NCBI GenBank assembly: GCA_003212375.1
Contig: QCPY01000006.1
Span: 1 to 64,000, forward strand
DNA length: 64,000 nucleotides
DNA from: Prochlorococcus sp. AG-442-N17
Lineage (GTDB): Bacteria; Cyanobacteriota; Cyanobacteriia; PCC-6307; Cyanobiaceae
Direction: 5' to 3'
How positions within the stretch are numbered: position 1 is the stretch's first letter; each line of letters starts with the position of its first letter. A program made the position numbers and the translations under genes. Under the pieces are notes generated by a model. The model saw only the letters and a list, made by a program, of their open reading frames with translations, was not told the DNA's origin and did not search any database. This document shows, one piece after another, positions 1-11,994 of this stretch.

Positions 1-1
1 C

Positions 2-94
2 AAAACCAGATATACAAATATGGTCAGGTATTATTGCTCATCCAAAAGGAACTATTTCTTTCACAAAAAGTGTTGAGATAGTTGATGAGATATA
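2..94 (+). CDS. C-terminal fragment of a protein truncated by the window start (...KPDIQIWSGIIAHPKGTISFTKSVEIVDEI*)
   Basis: Open frame from base 2 to TAA at 92-94; family not recognised. Confidence 0.5.
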
Positions 95-96
95 AA

Positions 97-1305
97 CTAA
101 GCCTCGTTTAAAGCAGCTACACCAGGTAAGGTTTTACCTTCTAAAAGTTCCAAACTAGCCCCACCTCCAGTAGATATATGAGACATCTTCTCAGCTAATC
201 CTGCTTTCTCCACTGCCGCAACTGAATCGCCACCACCAATTATTGTACAAACTTCAGAAAAAGCACTTAAGTCCGCAAGAGTGGTAGCTATTGCATTTGT
301 GCCTTCTGCAAATTTATCAAATTCGAAAACTCCCATTGGACCATTCCAAATTATTGTCTTACATTCTGCGAGAGCATTCTGAAAAACCTTAATAGAATCT
401 GGACCAATATCGAGACCCATCCAATTCCCACTAATTGAATCAATTTGAGATATTTCACTTTCGGCGTCAGGTGAAAATTCATTAGCTAAAACGACATCAG
501 TGGGTAATAGTAATTCGACTCCTTTTGCTTTTGCTTTTGCTTCTAAATCTTTAGCAAGCTCAAGTTTATCTTCTTCTACAAGGCTTTTTCCAACATCTAA
601 ACCTCTAGCTTTGTAAAAAGTAAAAATCATACCTCCACCAATCATAATTTTGTCACACTTATCTAGTAAAGAATCAAGTACTCCTATTTTGCTACTAACC
701 TTTGATCCTCCGACTATTGCTGCTAATGGACGCTTTGGAGAATCTATTGCTCCTTGTAGATATTTCAATTCTTTTTCTAAAAGGAATCCAGCTACTGATG
801 GACTTAAATAATTAGTAACTCCCTGAGTTGAGGCATGAGCTCTATGAGCAGCACCAAAAGCATCATTTACATACATATCTGCATGTGACGCTAAATTTTT
901 AGCAAAATCCAAGTCGTTCTTTTCCTCCTCTCCAAAAAAACGAACATTTTCAAGTAAAAGAACATCTCCGTTATTTAAACTTTTTGATTCTGCAAGTGCT
1001 TCATCACCTATACAACTATTAGTAAGAGCGACATTTTTTCCTAACAATTCAGTTAATCTTGCTGCTACTGGAGTTAATCTCATTTTTTCATTTACCTGAC
1101 CCTTTGGCCTTCCAAAATGGGCAGCTAAAATAACTTTTGCAGAATTATTAATGAGATATTCAATTGTTGGGATCGCCGCTCTAATTCTTGTATCGTCAGT
1201 TATCTGGCCACTTTCATTTAATGGAACATTAAAATCTACTCTTACAAGAACTTTTTTGCCTTCTAAATGTGTCTTATCAAGACTGGAAAGAGATAATTTT
1301 GACAT
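97..1305 (-). CDS. pgk: Phosphoglycerate kinase
   Basis: [40 protein letters not shown] and GGGDS motifs. Confidence 0.98.
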   Translation of the reverse strand: MSKLSLSSLDKTHLEGKKVLVRVDFNVPLNESGQITDDTRIRAAIPTIEYLINNSAKVILAAHFGRPKGQVNEKMRLTPVAARLTELLGKNVALTNSCIGDEALAESKSLNNGDVLLLENVRFFGEEEKNDLDFAKNLASHADMYVNDAFGAAHRAHASTQGVTNYLSPSVAGFLLEKELKYLQGAIDSPKRPLAAIVGGSKVSSKIGVLDSLLDKCDKIMIGGGMIFTFYKARGLDVGKSLVEEDKLELAKDLEAKAKAKGVELLLPTDVVLANEFSPDAESEISQIDSISGNWMGLDIGPDSIKVFQNALAECKTIIWNGPMGVFEFDKFAEGTNAIATTLADLSAFSEVCTIIGGGDSVAAVEKAGLAEKMSHISTGGGASLELLEGKTLPGVAALNEA

Positions 1306-1517
1306 TAAACAAACTATTTTTGATCTAAAGACCCTAACGTTTATTTGGACTTATTGGGTTAAAAAGTAGTAACTGTTACCTATGACTTAATAAATTTTAA
1401 AAATTAACTATGATAAAAATTTTTTAGTTATTAAATTTATACTAAAATTTAAAAGTAAATACTTTTGAAACTAATAAAAATTAAAAGGAATACAAAAATT
1501 TTATTTATTTTATTGAA

Positions 1518-2390
1518 GTGGACATACCCAAAATTCAATGGTATCCAGGCCATATCGCAAAAGCAGAAAAAAAATTATCTGAAGTCATCAATAAAGTAGA
1601 TTTAGTTATAGAAGTTAGAGATGCAAGAATCCCAATATCAACAGGGCACCCACATTTAAATAAATGGATAAATAATAAAAAACATATTCTTGTTATTAAT
1701 AGATCAGACATGATTTCTCCAGACACAATAACGAGTTGGAATAAATGGTTTAATAAAAAAGATCAATATCCGCATTGGTGTGATGCTAAAAGAGGTATAG
1801 GTATTAACGAAATTTGCAAATCTGCAAAAGAATCTAGATCATCAATTGATGCTAGAAGGATATCGAGAGGTATGAGAATAAGGCCAATAAGAGCCCTCAC
1901 ACTTGGTTTTCCAAACGTAGGTAAATCAGCTTTAATTAATAGAATTGCAAAAAAAAGAGTTGTCGATAGTGCTAGGAAAGCTGGTGTAACACGTAATTTG
2001 AGATGGATAAGATTAGATAGTGGTATTGATCTACTAGATGCTCCAGGTGTTATACCTCCTAATTTAGAAAATCAAAAATCAGCACTTAATCTTGCACTAT
2101 GTGACGATATTGGAGAGGCAGCTTATGAAATAGAGAGTGTTGCAATTGAATTTATCAAAATTATGTCCACCTTAAATAAAGATAAAAATGCGAATATCTC
2201 AGTAAAACAAATATCTAATAGATATGGAGTTGATATTGCAAAAGGCTTTGAGAGTCCTTCTGATTGGATCGATGAAGCAGCTTCAAAACACACCTCTGGC
2301 GATAAAAGAAGAATGTCTCATAAATTATTGGAAGATTATAGAAATCAAATGCTTGGTAAAATTGCTTTAGAAGTCCCACAATGGAATTAG
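1518..2390 (+). CDS. rbgA: Ribosome biogenesis GTPase RbgA/YlqF
   Basis: IQWYPGHIAKAEKKL N-terminus, circularly permuted GTPase motifs (GFPNVGKSALINR, DAPG); GTG start. Confidence 0.93.
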   Translation: MDIPKIQWYPGHIAKAEKKLSEVINKVDLVIEVRDARIPISTGHPHLNKWINNKKHILVINRSDMISPDTITSWNKWFNKKDQYPHWCDAKRGIGINEICKSAKESRSSIDARRISRGMRIRPIRALTLGFPNVGKSALINRIAKKRVVDSARKAGVTRNLRWIRLDSGIDLLDAPGVIPPNLENQKSALNLALCDDIGEAAYEIESVAIEFIKIMSTLNKDKNANISVKQISNRYGVDIAKGFESPSDWIDEAASKHTSGDKRRMSHKLLEDYRNQMLGKIALEVPQWN

Positions 2391-3340
2391 ATAATAGAAA
2401 TTCTTTCGGTTTTGGAGAGGGTGAACTTATAGAAATTATTTATGAGTTACCTCTTCCTATGAGACTAGATAGATGGTTGGTAAGTAAAAGGCCAGAACAA
2501 AGTAGGGCAAGAATTCAACATTTTATCAATTCAGGATTAGTACTTGTAAACTATAAGACTGCGAAAGCAAAGACCCCTTTAAAAAATGGCGACAATGTTC
2601 AAATCTGGATGCCTCCTCCAGAACCTCTAGTATATTTGAAACCTGAAAAAATGGATTTAGAAATCCTTTTTGAAGACGAGCACATTATAGTAATCAATAA
2701 ACAATCAGGACTGATTGTTCATCCAGCCCCGGGACACAAATCAGGAACTCTAGTCAATGGATTACTTTTTCACTGTAATGATCTTCCTGGAATTAATGGA
2801 AAACTAAGACCTGGTATTGTTCACAGATTAGATAAAGATACCTCCGGATGTATGGTGGTAGCAAAAAGCCAAGAAGCATTAGTAAATCTCCAGAAACAAA
2901 TAAAAGAAAAAATAGCTTCACGCGAATACATTGCAGTAATACATGGAGCACCTAATTCTGAAGAAGGTCAAATAGTGGGGCACATTGGTAGAGATAAAAT
3001 CAATAGATTGAAATATAAAGTAGTTGAAGAAGCTGCAGGAAGATATGCCTGCACTTATTGGAAATTAAAAGAAAGATTGGGTAATTACTCATTAATGAAT
3101 TTCAAATTAGATACTGGGCGAACGCATCAAATAAGAGTTCATTGCGCCTACATTAATCATCCTATTGTGGGTGATCCTTTATATGGAAGATGTAAAAAAC
3201 TTCCATGTAAATTAGAGGGCCAAGCATTACACGCTTTTAAGCTTGGCCTCATACATCCAATCAATGGCAAAGAAATGATATTTGAAGCAGAATTACCATT
3301 AGATTTTCAGAAATTACTAAAAGTGCTTAAAGCTAAATGA
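2381..3340 (+). CDS. rluD: RluD/RluA-family 23S rRNA pseudouridine synthase
   Basis: S4 domain plus HRLDKDTSG catalytic motif and GRTHQIRVH. Confidence 0.93.
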   Translation: MELDNRNSFGFGEGELIEIIYELPLPMRLDRWLVSKRPEQSRARIQHFINSGLVLVNYKTAKAKTPLKNGDNVQIWMPPPEPLVYLKPEKMDLEILFEDEHIIVINKQSGLIVHPAPGHKSGTLVNGLLFHCNDLPGINGKLRPGIVHRLDKDTSGCMVVAKSQEALVNLQKQIKEKIASREYIAVIHGAPNSEEGQIVGHIGRDKINRLKYKVVEEAAGRYACTYWKLKERLGNYSLMNFKLDTGRTHQIRVHCAYINHPIVGDPLYGRCKKLPCKLEGQALHAFKLGLIHPINGKEMIFEAELPLDFQKLLKVLKAK

Positions 3341-4931
3341 GATTTAAAGAAGAATTTAGAAGAGATTTTGTATAGGTGTTTTTAGTTTTAGTGAATATTG
3401 TAGAACTTTCTCCTTCATCAACTATCTTTCCGTGATTCATTACTAGCAACCTATTACAAAATCTTTTAGCAATTCCTAAATCATGTGTTATGAAGATAAT
3501 GGTTAAATCCATTTTTTCTTGCAGGACTCTTAGTAATTCAAGAATTTCTATTTTTACTGAAGCATCTAACATATTAACGCTCTCATCACAAATCAAAATT
3601 TTTGGTTTCAGCAATAGCGCTCTGGCTAATGAAATTCTTTGCAATTGACCACCAGATAATTGGTTAGGATAAGAATTTAAAAATTCACTCTTAAAAGGAA
3701 GACTTAAATTTCTAAACATGAATTTTATTTCTTTTGTAATTTTTCTTTTATCTGAAATTTTTTGAATAAAAAATATATCTTCTAAAATACTTTTAATTGT
3801 CATTTTTGGATTTAAACTTGAAAAAGGATCTTGAAAAATAATTTGCATATTATTGTGCTTTTTAAAAGATTTATTTTTTTTGGATGAATGATTTTTATCA
3901 TAAATTTTTATTTCACCGCCTCTTACTTTCAGAAGTCCAATTAAGGCCCTACATAATGTGCTTTTACCGCTGCCTGAAGAACCAACTATTCCGAGAGTCT
4001 CATTCTTATATAATTTAAAACTAACTTCATTTAAAGCCTTATTCCATTTATTTATGAAAATTGAAGAATTTAATTTATACCAATGTCTTAAGTTATTTAC
4101 TTCTAGAACGACCTCATCTCGAACATTATTTTTAGCATCTGATCCTAATACTATTTTTGAGGCATTGACTAACTTTATCCCAATATCAGATTTTGGTGAT
4201 TGAAAAATATCTAATATATTTCCTCTTTCAACAATCGATCCCTTTTCAATTATTGCAACTTTTTTACACCACTTTGCTGCAAGATTAATGTCGTGACTAA
4301 TTAAAATTAAAGTAGTATCGAATTCATTACATAACTGAATTATTTCTTTCATAATTTCAAAACTTATTCTGGTATCTAAGCTTGTTGTAGGTTCATCAGC
4401 TATTAATAATTTAGGTTTTAAAGCGAGAGCCATTGCTATAGAGACTCTCTGTCTCATTCCACCGCTAAATTGATGCGGGAAAGAATTAAGTCTGCTTTCT
4501 TCAATTCCTACTTTTTGAAAAAGTTCTTTCACTAATTTTTTAATGTGCAAAGATGATTTAGTTTGATAATGAGTTTTAAATAATTCATATAAATGATCCC
4601 CAACTTTCATTAGTGGATTAAGTTTTTTTATGGAATCTTGATAGATAAATCCAAAATTTTTTCTTCTAAATAATTGAGCTTCTCCCTTATTTATTTTTCT
4701 AGGATCTAAACATGAAATTGATATATGACCTTTGGAAGTTGCTTGCTCAGGCAACATATTTACTAATGTTTTTGCAAAAGTAGACTTTCCGCAACCAGAG
4801 GGGCCAATGATAGCTAAATGATCCCCTCTATCTATTTCAAGATTAAAATTTTTGATTATAGGGCTCTTATTTAAACTATATTTAACAGTAAGGTTTTTAA
4901 CTGTAAGAATTTTTTCTTTTTTTATTTTCAT
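3333..4931 (-). CDS. Fused two-domain ABC transporter ATPase (oligopeptide/nickel type, DppD-DppF-like)
   Basis: Two Walker A (GPSGCGKST, GSSGSGKST) and two signature motifs (FSGGMRQR, LSGGQLQR). ORF track starts at 5039 but the likely start is Met at 4931 (MKIKKEKILTVKNL). Confidence 0.9.
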   Translation of the reverse strand: MKIKKEKILTVKNLTVKYSLNKSPIIKNFNLEIDRGDHLAIIGPSGCGKSTFAKTLVNMLPEQATSKGHISISCLDPRKINKGEAQLFRRKNFGFIYQDSIKKLNPLMKVGDHLYELFKTHYQTKSSLHIKKLVKELFQKVGIEESRLNSFPHQFSGGMRQRVSIAMALALKPKLLIADEPTTSLDTRISFEIMKEIIQLCNEFDTTLILISHDINLAAKWCKKVAIIEKGSIVERGNILDIFQSPKSDIGIKLVNASKIVLGSDAKNNVRDEVVLEVNNLRHWYKLNSSIFINKWNKALNEVSFKLYKNETLGIVGSSGSGKSTLCRALIGLLKVRGGEIKIYDKNHSSKKNKSFKKHNNMQIIFQDPFSSLNPKMTIKSILEDIFFIQKISDKRKITKEIKFMFRNLSLPFKSEFLNSYPNQLSGGQLQRISLARALLLKPKILICDESVNMLDASVKIEILELLRVLQEKMDLTIIFITHDLGIAKRFCNRLLVMNHGKIVDEGESSTIFTKTKNTYTKSLLNSSLNLI

Positions 4932-4986
4932 GATTTTATAGCAAATTTTTCTAGTCCTAAATAAAATAAATCTAAAGCAATATAAA

Positions 4987-7296
4987 ATGTCTGAGGCAGC
5001 TGCAAATTCAAAAGAAAAAAAAGAAATTAAAGTTTCCAAAACTATTCTGCCCGAAAATAAAAAATATGAAAGTGAATCTTTGAATTATGAGATAAAAATC
5101 CCCGATTGGCTTCTTAAAGATATTAATAATTACGAAAAATCAAATAATATAAATGATGAGAATCAAAACCTCATCGTAAAGGCCTTTAAACTTGCGTATG
5201 AAGCACATGCAGGACAACTTCGTGCTAGTGGTGAACCTTATATCATTCACCCAGTAGCTGTAGCAAATCTTCTCAAAGAAATAGGAGCTAGTTCATCTGT
5301 TATTGCTGCAGGACTTTTACATGATGTTGTTGAAGATACAGGCATTGATTTATCGGAAATAGAAGCAAATTTTGGATTAGAAGTAAAAATACTTGTGGAG
5401 GGCGTAACAAAATTAGGAGGTATTCACTTTAATAACAGGACTCAAGCACAAGCTGAAAATCTTAGAAAAATGTTTTTAGCTATGGCCAGCGATATCAGAG
5501 TTGTTTTAGTAAAACTTGCAGATCGACTTCATAACATGAGAACAATTGAATGGCTAAATGATGAGAGACAACAAAGAATAGCTAGAGAAACAAGAGAGAT
5601 TTATGCACCTTTAGCTAATCGATTAGGAATAAATAGATTTAAATGGGAATTAGAAGATTTAGCTTTTAAATTCCTAGAGCCTAGAGAATATCAAGATCTA
5701 AAAGATCAAATCTCTGTTAAAAGGAGCGATAGAGAAAAAAGGCTAAAAGTAACCCTAAATCTTATGAAAGCAAACTTAATCTCAGCAGGTTTAAAAAACT
5801 TTGAAATAACCGGGAGACCAAAACATCTTTATGGCATCTGGAGCAAAATGGAAAGACAGCAAAAACAGTTTCATGAAATTTATGATGTTGCTGCTCTAAG
5901 AATTATCGTTGATAATTCAGATAGTTGTTATAGAGCTTTAGCGGTTGTACATGATACTTTCAAACCAATTCCAGGCAGATTTAAAGACTACATAGGATTA
6001 CCAAAACCGAATGGATATCAATCATTACATACTTCAGTGATTGGAAGACATCGACCTATTGAAGTTCAAATTAGAACTACTTCCATGCATCAAATTGCAG
6101 AATATGGAATTGCTGCCCATTGGCAATATAAAGAGGGTGGCTCTCCTGCTAAAAGTAATGCAGAAAGATTTAATTGGTTAAGACAACTAGTCGAATGGCA
6201 ACAAGAAGGTAATGAAGGCGATCATAATGATTATTTAGCATCAATTAAAGAAGATTTATTTGATGAAGAAGTATTTGTAATCACACCTAAAGGGGATGTT
6301 GTTGGTTTAAAAAAAGGATCTACCGCAATAGATTTCGCCTACAGAATTCATTCTGAAGTTGGAAATCACTGTAATGGAATAAGAATTAATGAAAAGCTTT
6401 CCCCATTATCTACTTCACTACAAAATGGGGACTTCATAGAAATTTTGACAAATAATAATGCCACTCCCAGTTTGGATTGGCTGAACTTTGTAGTTACGCC
6501 AACTGCTAAAAATAGAATTCGTCAGTGGTATAAGAAAAGCCACCGAGATGAAACAATTAAAAGAGGTAGAGAATTACTCGAAAAAGAAGTAGGTAAAAAC
6601 GGTTTTGAAACGATGCTTTCTAGTGATGCCATGAAAAAAGTTGCTAATCGATGCAATTTAAAAAATACGGAAGATCTTTTAGCATCGCTTGGTTTTGGTG
6701 GTTTAACTTTACATCAAGTATTAAACAGACTTAGAGAAGAAATAAAATTACAGACGGAAGATATAAAAAATAATTCTGATTCAGAAATAGCAAAATCTCT
6801 AAAAAGTAGTAATAATTTATCCACCAATAAACCACATACAACGACTAAATCACCAATTTCTGGTATAGAAGGTCTTGATTACAGAATAGGTAAATGCTGT
6901 TCCCCACTCCCAGGAGAAGATATAGTCGGAACCGTATCGCTTGGTAACCATGGGATAACCATTCATAGGTCAGATTGTGAAAATGTAATGCCAATTCCAA
7001 TAGAGAGAAGATTACCTGTTGGATGGAATCAAGATGATAAAACTCGTGATAATAAATTTCCAATTCAGCTGCGAATAGAAGTGATTGATAGGGTTGGAGT
7101 TCTTAAAGATATTCTTATGCGGTTATCTGATAAAGGTATAAACGTTAGTGATGCTAATGTTAAAACTGCTTATGGCAAACCAGCTATTATCAATCTCTGC
7201 GTAGGGCTAGAAAGTTATAATCAACTTCACAGAACAATTGACCAAATCAAATCAATGGCAGATGTTTTAGATATTGCAAGAGTTGGACAAAGTTAA
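4987..7296 (+). CDS. spoT: Bifunctional (p)ppGpp synthetase/hydrolase RelA/SpoT
   Basis: HD domain (LLHDVVEDT), synthetase domain (PNGYQSLHTSV), TGS and ACT domains. Confidence 0.97.
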   Translation: MSEAAANSKEKKEIKVSKTILPENKKYESESLNYEIKIPDWLLKDINNYEKSNNINDENQNLIVKAFKLAYEAHAGQLRASGEPYIIHPVAVANLLKEIGASSSVIAAGLLHDVVEDTGIDLSEIEANFGLEVKILVEGVTKLGGIHFNNRTQAQAENLRKMFLAMASDIRVVLVKLADRLHNMRTIEWLNDERQQRIARETREIYAPLANRLGINRFKWELEDLAFKFLEPREYQDLKDQISVKRSDREKRLKVTLNLMKANLISAGLKNFEITGRPKHLYGIWSKMERQQKQFHEIYDVAALRIIVDNSDSCYRALAVVHDTFKPIPGRFKDYIGLPKPNGYQSLHTSVIGRHRPIEVQIRTTSMHQIAEYGIAAHWQYKEGGSPAKSNAERFNWLRQLVEWQQEGNEGDHNDYLASIKEDLFDEEVFVITPKGDVVGLKKGSTAIDFAYRIHSEVGNHCNGIRINEKLSPLSTSLQNGDFIEILTNNNATPSLDWLNFVVTPTAKNRIRQWYKKSHRDETIKRGRELLEKEVGKNGFETMLSSDAMKKVANRCNLKNTEDLLASLGFGGLTLHQVLNRLREEIKLQTEDIKNNSDSEIAKSLKSSNNLSTNKPHTTTKSPISGIEGLDYRIGKCCSPLPGEDIVGTVSLGNHGITIHRSDCENVMPIPIERRLPVGWNQDDKTRDNKFPIQLRIEVIDRVGVLKDILMRLSDKGINVSDANVKTAYGKPAIINLCVGLESYNQLHRTIDQIKSMADVLDIARVGQS

Positions 7297-7314
7297 TTTT
7301 AAAATAAGATCAAT

Positions 7315-7758
7315 CTATCTTTTAATTTTTGTCTTGTAGATAAAGAAAACAACACTGCCACAAATCAAAGCCAATAACAAACCAACACAAGATGAACCTA
7401 AAAGTAACTTTAGTGAAAAAATTCTACCTTGTTTCCATAAGTCATCAATAACAAAACTTTTGTCAATAATCTTATTAGAAGAGGTTTTAAAAAAAATAGA
7501 ACCAACTTTATAATTGAAATAATAAAGTGGAATATAAGTAAATGGGTTGCTGATCCAAGTACCAATTGCAGCTAGAACAATATTTCCTCTAGCTAGTTTC
7601 GCAAAAAATATCCCCATTAAAGTTTGAAAACCAAAAAAAGGAAAGCAGCCACTAAATACACCTATAGCTAAACCTTTAGCATTAAATAAAGGACTCCCAT
7701 TTTGATGCCTAAATAATGATAGAATTTTTTTTAAGCCAATATCTCTTTTAGATCTCAT
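7315..7758 (-). CDS. DUF2062 membrane protein
   Basis: AIGVFSGCFPFFGFQT...GTWISNPFTYIPLYYFNYKVG pattern typical of DUF2062. Confidence 0.8.
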   Translation of the reverse strand: MRSKRDIGLKKILSLFRHQNGSPLFNAKGLAIGVFSGCFPFFGFQTLMGIFFAKLARGNIVLAAIGTWISNPFTYIPLYYFNYKVGSIFFKTSSNKIIDKSFVIDDLWKQGRIFSLKLLLGSSCVGLLLALICGSVVFFIYKTKIKR

Positions 7759-7824
7759 TCAGAAAGAAAAATTCAAAATTAAATTCTTGATAATCTTACT
7801 TAATTATCTATAACAAAGCGAGAG

Positions 7825-9207
7825 ATGAATTCGATAGTTAATACAGAAGATACGATAGCAGCAATTGCTTCAGCTATAAGTATAGGGAAAGGAGGAGTTG
7901 CGATAATAAGAGTATCAGGGAAAGACTCAATAAATGCTTGCAAAAAAATTGTTCAAACTAAATCAAAATATGCATGGGAATCACATAGAGTTTTTCACGG
8001 TTTTATTCAGGAAAATAAACAAAATAAATTTATAGATGAGATTTTAATTTTAGTTATGAAATCGCCAAACAGCTTTACAGGAGAGGATGTTGTTGAGCTA
8101 CATTGTCATGGAGGAATTATCTTAGTAAATAAAGTTCTCAAGATATTATTATCAAGTAATTCTAGAGTTAGACTTGCAAATCCAGGAGAATTTAGTCAAA
8201 GAGCTTTTCTGAATGGGAAAATAGACCTTACTCAAGCCGAGTCAATTAATCAATTAATTAACGCAAGCAATATAAGATCAGCAGAGTTAGCTTTTAGCGG
8301 GGTTCAAGGAGAAATAAAGAAAAAAATTGATGATATTAAAGATGACCTTATAAATCAACTTTGTGAGATAGAAGCGAGAGTGGATTTTGAAGAAGACTTC
8401 ACAGATTTTGATTACACAAAATATCTAAAAAACATTAAAAAAGTGAAAGAAAAAATAAATTTACTTATAGAAAATTCAAAAAGAAATTCATATATTCATA
8501 ATGGGATATCCATTGCGCTTATAGGTAAAACTAATGTTGGTAAAAGTTCTTTACTAAATTTGCTTGCAAAAAAAGAGAAAGCCATCGTCACTAATATTCC
8601 TGGAACAACAAGAGATGTTATTGAAGTGAATTTAACTATTAATGACATCCCAATGAAAATAATTGATACTGCTGGCATAAGAGAAACTGATGAACAAATT
8701 GAAAGTATTGGAATTAAAAAAAGTTTTGGGAAAATTAAAGAGTCAGATTTTATAATTTATATTTATAGTCTTGAAGAAGGATTTAATGAAGAAGACAAAA
8801 AAATAATAAAAGAAATCCCCAAAGAAAAATTAATTACTATTGTGGGTAATAAGAAAGATTTAATTGACTCTAAAAATATTAATTCAAATGAGCTAAAAGA
8901 GACAATTATTATGAGCATTAAAAATAATGATGGTGAAAGATTATTAATCGACACAATCATAAAAAAATGTGGATTAAAACAATTAGAAAATATCAATATA
9001 TTTTTAAATGAAAGACATTTAACGAATTTGTCTGCTTGCCTATCTAATTTAAATGATACTGATGCAATAGTTAAAAACAGATTGCCATTTGATTTATTAT
9101 CAATAGAACTTAGAGATGGTATTCAAAATTTATCTAAAATAACTGGTCAAGAATTAACAGAGGAGCTTCTAGATACTATTTTTTCAAAGTTTTGTATTGG
9201 TAAATAA
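7825..9207 (+). CDS. mnmE: tRNA modification GTPase MnmE/TrmE
   Basis: [44 protein letters not shown]-terminal FCIGK. Confidence 0.98.
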   Translation: MNSIVNTEDTIAAIASAISIGKGGVAIIRVSGKDSINACKKIVQTKSKYAWESHRVFHGFIQENKQNKFIDEILILVMKSPNSFTGEDVVELHCHGGIILVNKVLKILLSSNSRVRLANPGEFSQRAFLNGKIDLTQAESINQLINASNIRSAELAFSGVQGEIKKKIDDIKDDLINQLCEIEARVDFEEDFTDFDYTKYLKNIKKVKEKINLLIENSKRNSYIHNGISIALIGKTNVGKSSLLNLLAKKEKAIVTNIPGTTRDVIEVNLTINDIPMKIIDTAGIRETDEQIESIGIKKSFGKIKESDFIIYIYSLEEGFNEEDKKIIKEIPKEKLITIVGNKKDLIDSKNINSNELKETIIMSIKNNDGERLLIDTIIKKCGLKQLENINIFLNERHLTNLSACLSNLNDTDAIVKNRLPFDLLSIELRDGIQNLSKITGQELTEELLDTIFSKFCIGK

Positions 9208-9285
9208 ATTTGAGTTAAATTACATAGTGATTTATAGTTGATTCTCTAACTTCAGTTGAATTTTTATTAATTATTTTTTAGTGAA

Positions 9286-10152
9286 GTGTATCTGAATACT
9301 CCAACAATAAGTAAGATCATTGATAATTGGATCGATGAAGATATAGGTAGTGGAGATCTAACAGGTTCCTCTATTACAGAAGAGAATGGTAATGCATATT
9401 GGATTGCAAAAGAGGAGGGTATATTTTGTGGGGTTAAGATTGTAAAAGAAATTTTTAAAAAAATTGATTTAAAAATCAATCCAAAATTTAAAATCTCTGA
9501 TGGAGATAAATTTGTTAAAAATCAAAAACTCTTAGAAATATATGGACCCTCAAAAAGTTTACTCGCTAGTGAAAGGATCAGCTTAAATATAGCAATGCAT
9601 TTATCTGGAATATCAACATATACAAAGAATCTTGTAGATAAATTAGAAGGTACAAATATAAAATTAGCAGATACTAGAAAAACAACTCCTGGCTTAAGAA
9701 TATTTGAAAAATATGCATTCAAATGCGGAGGTGGAGTAAATCATAGAATGGGATTATACGATGCGGCTATGATAAAAGAAAATCATATTGCATGGACAGA
9801 TAATCTTAAGAATGCAGTCCAAAAAATTCGCCTAAATTCGCCTTTTACAACTCATATCATTATTGAAGCTGAGAATATCGAACAGGCAAAAGAAGCAGTA
9901 TTAGCAGGAGCGGATAGTGTCTTATTAGATGAACTAAGTCCGGAAATAATCAAAAAAAACGTTCAAGAATTAAGAGATTTATCAATTAATAGCTTAAAAA
10001 AAGAAGTCAATAAAAATTTGATAATAGAAGTTTCTGGAATAAACCCTGAAGAAATTAGTAAATATCTAATAAAAGGTATTGATTTGATTTCAACAAGTTC
10101 TTCAATTACCAAAAGTGATTGGATTGATTTAAGTATGCGTTATATTAATTAA
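9286..10152 (+). CDS. nadC: Nicotinate-nucleotide pyrophosphorylase (carboxylating)
   Basis: EDIGSGDLT, ADTRKTTPGLR, KENHI motifs; GTG start. Confidence 0.96.
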   Translation: MYLNTPTISKIIDNWIDEDIGSGDLTGSSITEENGNAYWIAKEEGIFCGVKIVKEIFKKIDLKINPKFKISDGDKFVKNQKLLEIYGPSKSLLASERISLNIAMHLSGISTYTKNLVDKLEGTNIKLADTRKTTPGLRIFEKYAFKCGGGVNHRMGLYDAAMIKENHIAWTDNLKNAVQKIRLNSPFTTHIIIEAENIEQAKEAVLAGADSVLLDELSPEIIKKNVQELRDLSINSLKKEVNKNLIIEVSGINPEEISKYLIKGIDLISTSSSITKSDWIDLSMRYIN

Positions 10153-10179
10153 TCATATAGATAAAGAATTGAATAAATA

Positions 10180-11994
10180 ATGCTAATCATTTTTAAAGAA
10201 TTAACAAATAACTTTGAACAATCTCTGTTAGATAGTCTTAAAAAAAATAATAAGGAAAGAGAGTTCGAAATTCTTAGAAAAAATTTAATTACACAATCAT
10301 CAAAAGAGGAATTTGGTGATTATCAATGTAATGTTTGTTTAAGTTTATCTAAAATATATAAAAAGAATCCAAGAGATATTTCTAATGATTTTATTAACCT
10401 TTTAAATAAAAATAAAAGCATATCAAGATTATGTAAGAGTCTAGAAATAGCTGGACCTGGATTTATAAATATAAAATTAAAAGATGAAGTTCTCATAAAT
10501 CAATTTAAATCAAATATTCAATCCAAAAGGGCTGGAGTACCTCAAATTAGAAAAGATTTAGATAGTGGCTTATCAAATAAAGTCATTGTAGATTTTTCTA
10601 GTCCTAATATTGCTAAAGAAATGCATGTAGGGCATTTAAGATCAACAATAATAGGAGATTCAATATCTAGAATTTTCGAGTTAAGAGGTTATCAAGTATT
10701 AAGACTAAATCATGTTGGCGATTGGGGAACCCAATTTGGTATGCTTATTACTCAGCTCAAAGATTTATATTCAAATGATTTAAAAGAGATAGGGAAAATC
10801 AAGATAAGTGATTTAGTTGAATTTTATAAAGAATCAAAAAAAAGATTTGATAATGAATCTGAATTCCAAAAAAGATCTAGAGAGGAAGTAGTCAAGTTAC
10901 AAAGTGGAGATATTAAATCAATTGAAGCTTGGAAATTATTATGTGATCAATCTAGAAAAGAATTTAATGAAATCTATAAAAATTTAAAAATAAAAATAGA
11001 AGAAAGAGGTGAATCTTTTTATAATCCCTTTTTAAGATCAGTTATTGAGGATTTGAATTTAAAAAAAATATTAGTAGAAGATCAAGGAGCAAAATGTGTA
11101 TTTTTAGATGGGATGTCTAATAAAGAAGGCAAACCTTTACCGCTAATTATTCAAAAAAAAGATGGAGGGTTTAACTATGCCACCACAGATCTTGCTGCTA
11201 TAAGATACAGATTCAATAAACCTCCTAATGGGGATGATGCTTCGAGAATTATTTATGTAACTGATCATGGACAAGCAAATCATTTTGCTGGAGTTTTTCA
11301 AGTTGCAAAAAGAGCAAAATGGATCCCAGATAATTGTCAAGTAGACCATGTCCCTTTTGGTTTAGTTCAAGGAATTGATGGCAAAAAACTAAAGACAAGG
11401 GAAGGTGAAACAATACGTTTAAAAGATTTATTAAAAGAAGCAGTTAGAAGAGCAAAAGAAGATTTATTGAAAAGATTAGAAGAGGAAAATCGTTATGAGA
11501 CAGAAGATTTTATTGCAAATACTTCAAGAATTATTGGATTAGGAGCTGTTAAGTATGCAGATTTAAGCCAAAATAGGATTACTAATTATCAATTTAGTTT
11601 TGATAGAATGCTTTCCCTTAATGGAAATACGGCTCCTTATATGTTATATACACTTGTGAGAATTGCAGGAATTAAAAGAAAAAATGATTTTGTTTATGAC
11701 TCTAAAGATCTTCAATATATAAATTATGAACACAAATCTGAGTGGAAACTTATCAGGAAATTACTTAAGTTCGATGAAGTCATAATATCTATTGAAAAAG
11801 ACTTAATGCCAAATAGATTATGCAATTATCTATTTGAGCTATGTCAGACTTTTAATAGATTCTATGATCTCGTTCCAATACTCAAAGAAGAAAAATATAT
11901 AAAAATTTCTAGACTTAATTTATGTGATCTAACTGCAAAAACACTAAAATTAAGCTTAGAGCTTCTAGGAATTGAAACTTTAGAGAGAATGTAA
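10180..11994 (+). CDS. argS: Arginyl-tRNA synthetase
   Basis: [23 protein letters not shown] class I signature, C-terminal DALR region. Confidence 0.98.
   Translation: MLIIFKELTNNFEQSLLDSLKKNNKEREFEILRKNLITQSSKEEFGDYQCNVCLSLSKIYKKNPRDISNDFINLLNKNKSISRLCKSLEIAGPGFINIKLKDEVLINQFKSNIQSKRAGVPQIRKDLDSGLSNKVIVDFSSPNIAKEMHVGHLRSTIIGDSISRIFELRGYQVLRLNHVGDWGTQFGMLITQLKDLYSNDLKEIGKIKISDLVEFYKESKKRFDNESEFQKRSREEVVKLQSGDIKSIEAWKLLCDQSRKEFNEIYKNLKIKIEERGESFYNPFLRSVIEDLNLKKILVEDQGAKCVFLDGMSNKEGKPLPLIIQKKDGGFNYATTDLAAIRYRFNKPPNGDDASRIIYVTDHGQANHFAGVFQVAKRAKWIPDNCQVDHVPFGLVQGIDGKKLKTREGETIRLKDLLKEAVRRAKEDLLKRLEEENRYETEDFIANTSRIIGLGAVKYADLSQNRITNYQFSFDRMLSLNGNTAPYMLYTLVRIAGIKRKNDFVYDSKDLQYINYEHKSEWKLIRKLLKFDEVIISIEKDLMPNRLCNYLFELCQTFNRFYDLVPILKEEKYIKISRLNLCDLTAKTLKLSLELLGIETLERM

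Noticed and set aside
515-545. ttttgcttttgcttttgc microrepeat in pgk
   Set aside because: Encodes KAKAKG in a conserved loop; ordinary low-complexity codons
1151-1369. 72-aa + strand ORF overlapping the pgk 5' end
   Set aside because: Mostly antisense to pgk with no family resemblance; chance ORF
3958-4203. 81-aa + strand ORF within the ABC ATPase
   Set aside because: Antisense shadow of a Walker A/B-containing reading frame
4932-5039. N-terminal extension of the ABC ATPase ORF overlapping the spoT start
   Set aside because: Low-quality sequence antisense to spoT; ATPase homology starts at Met 4931
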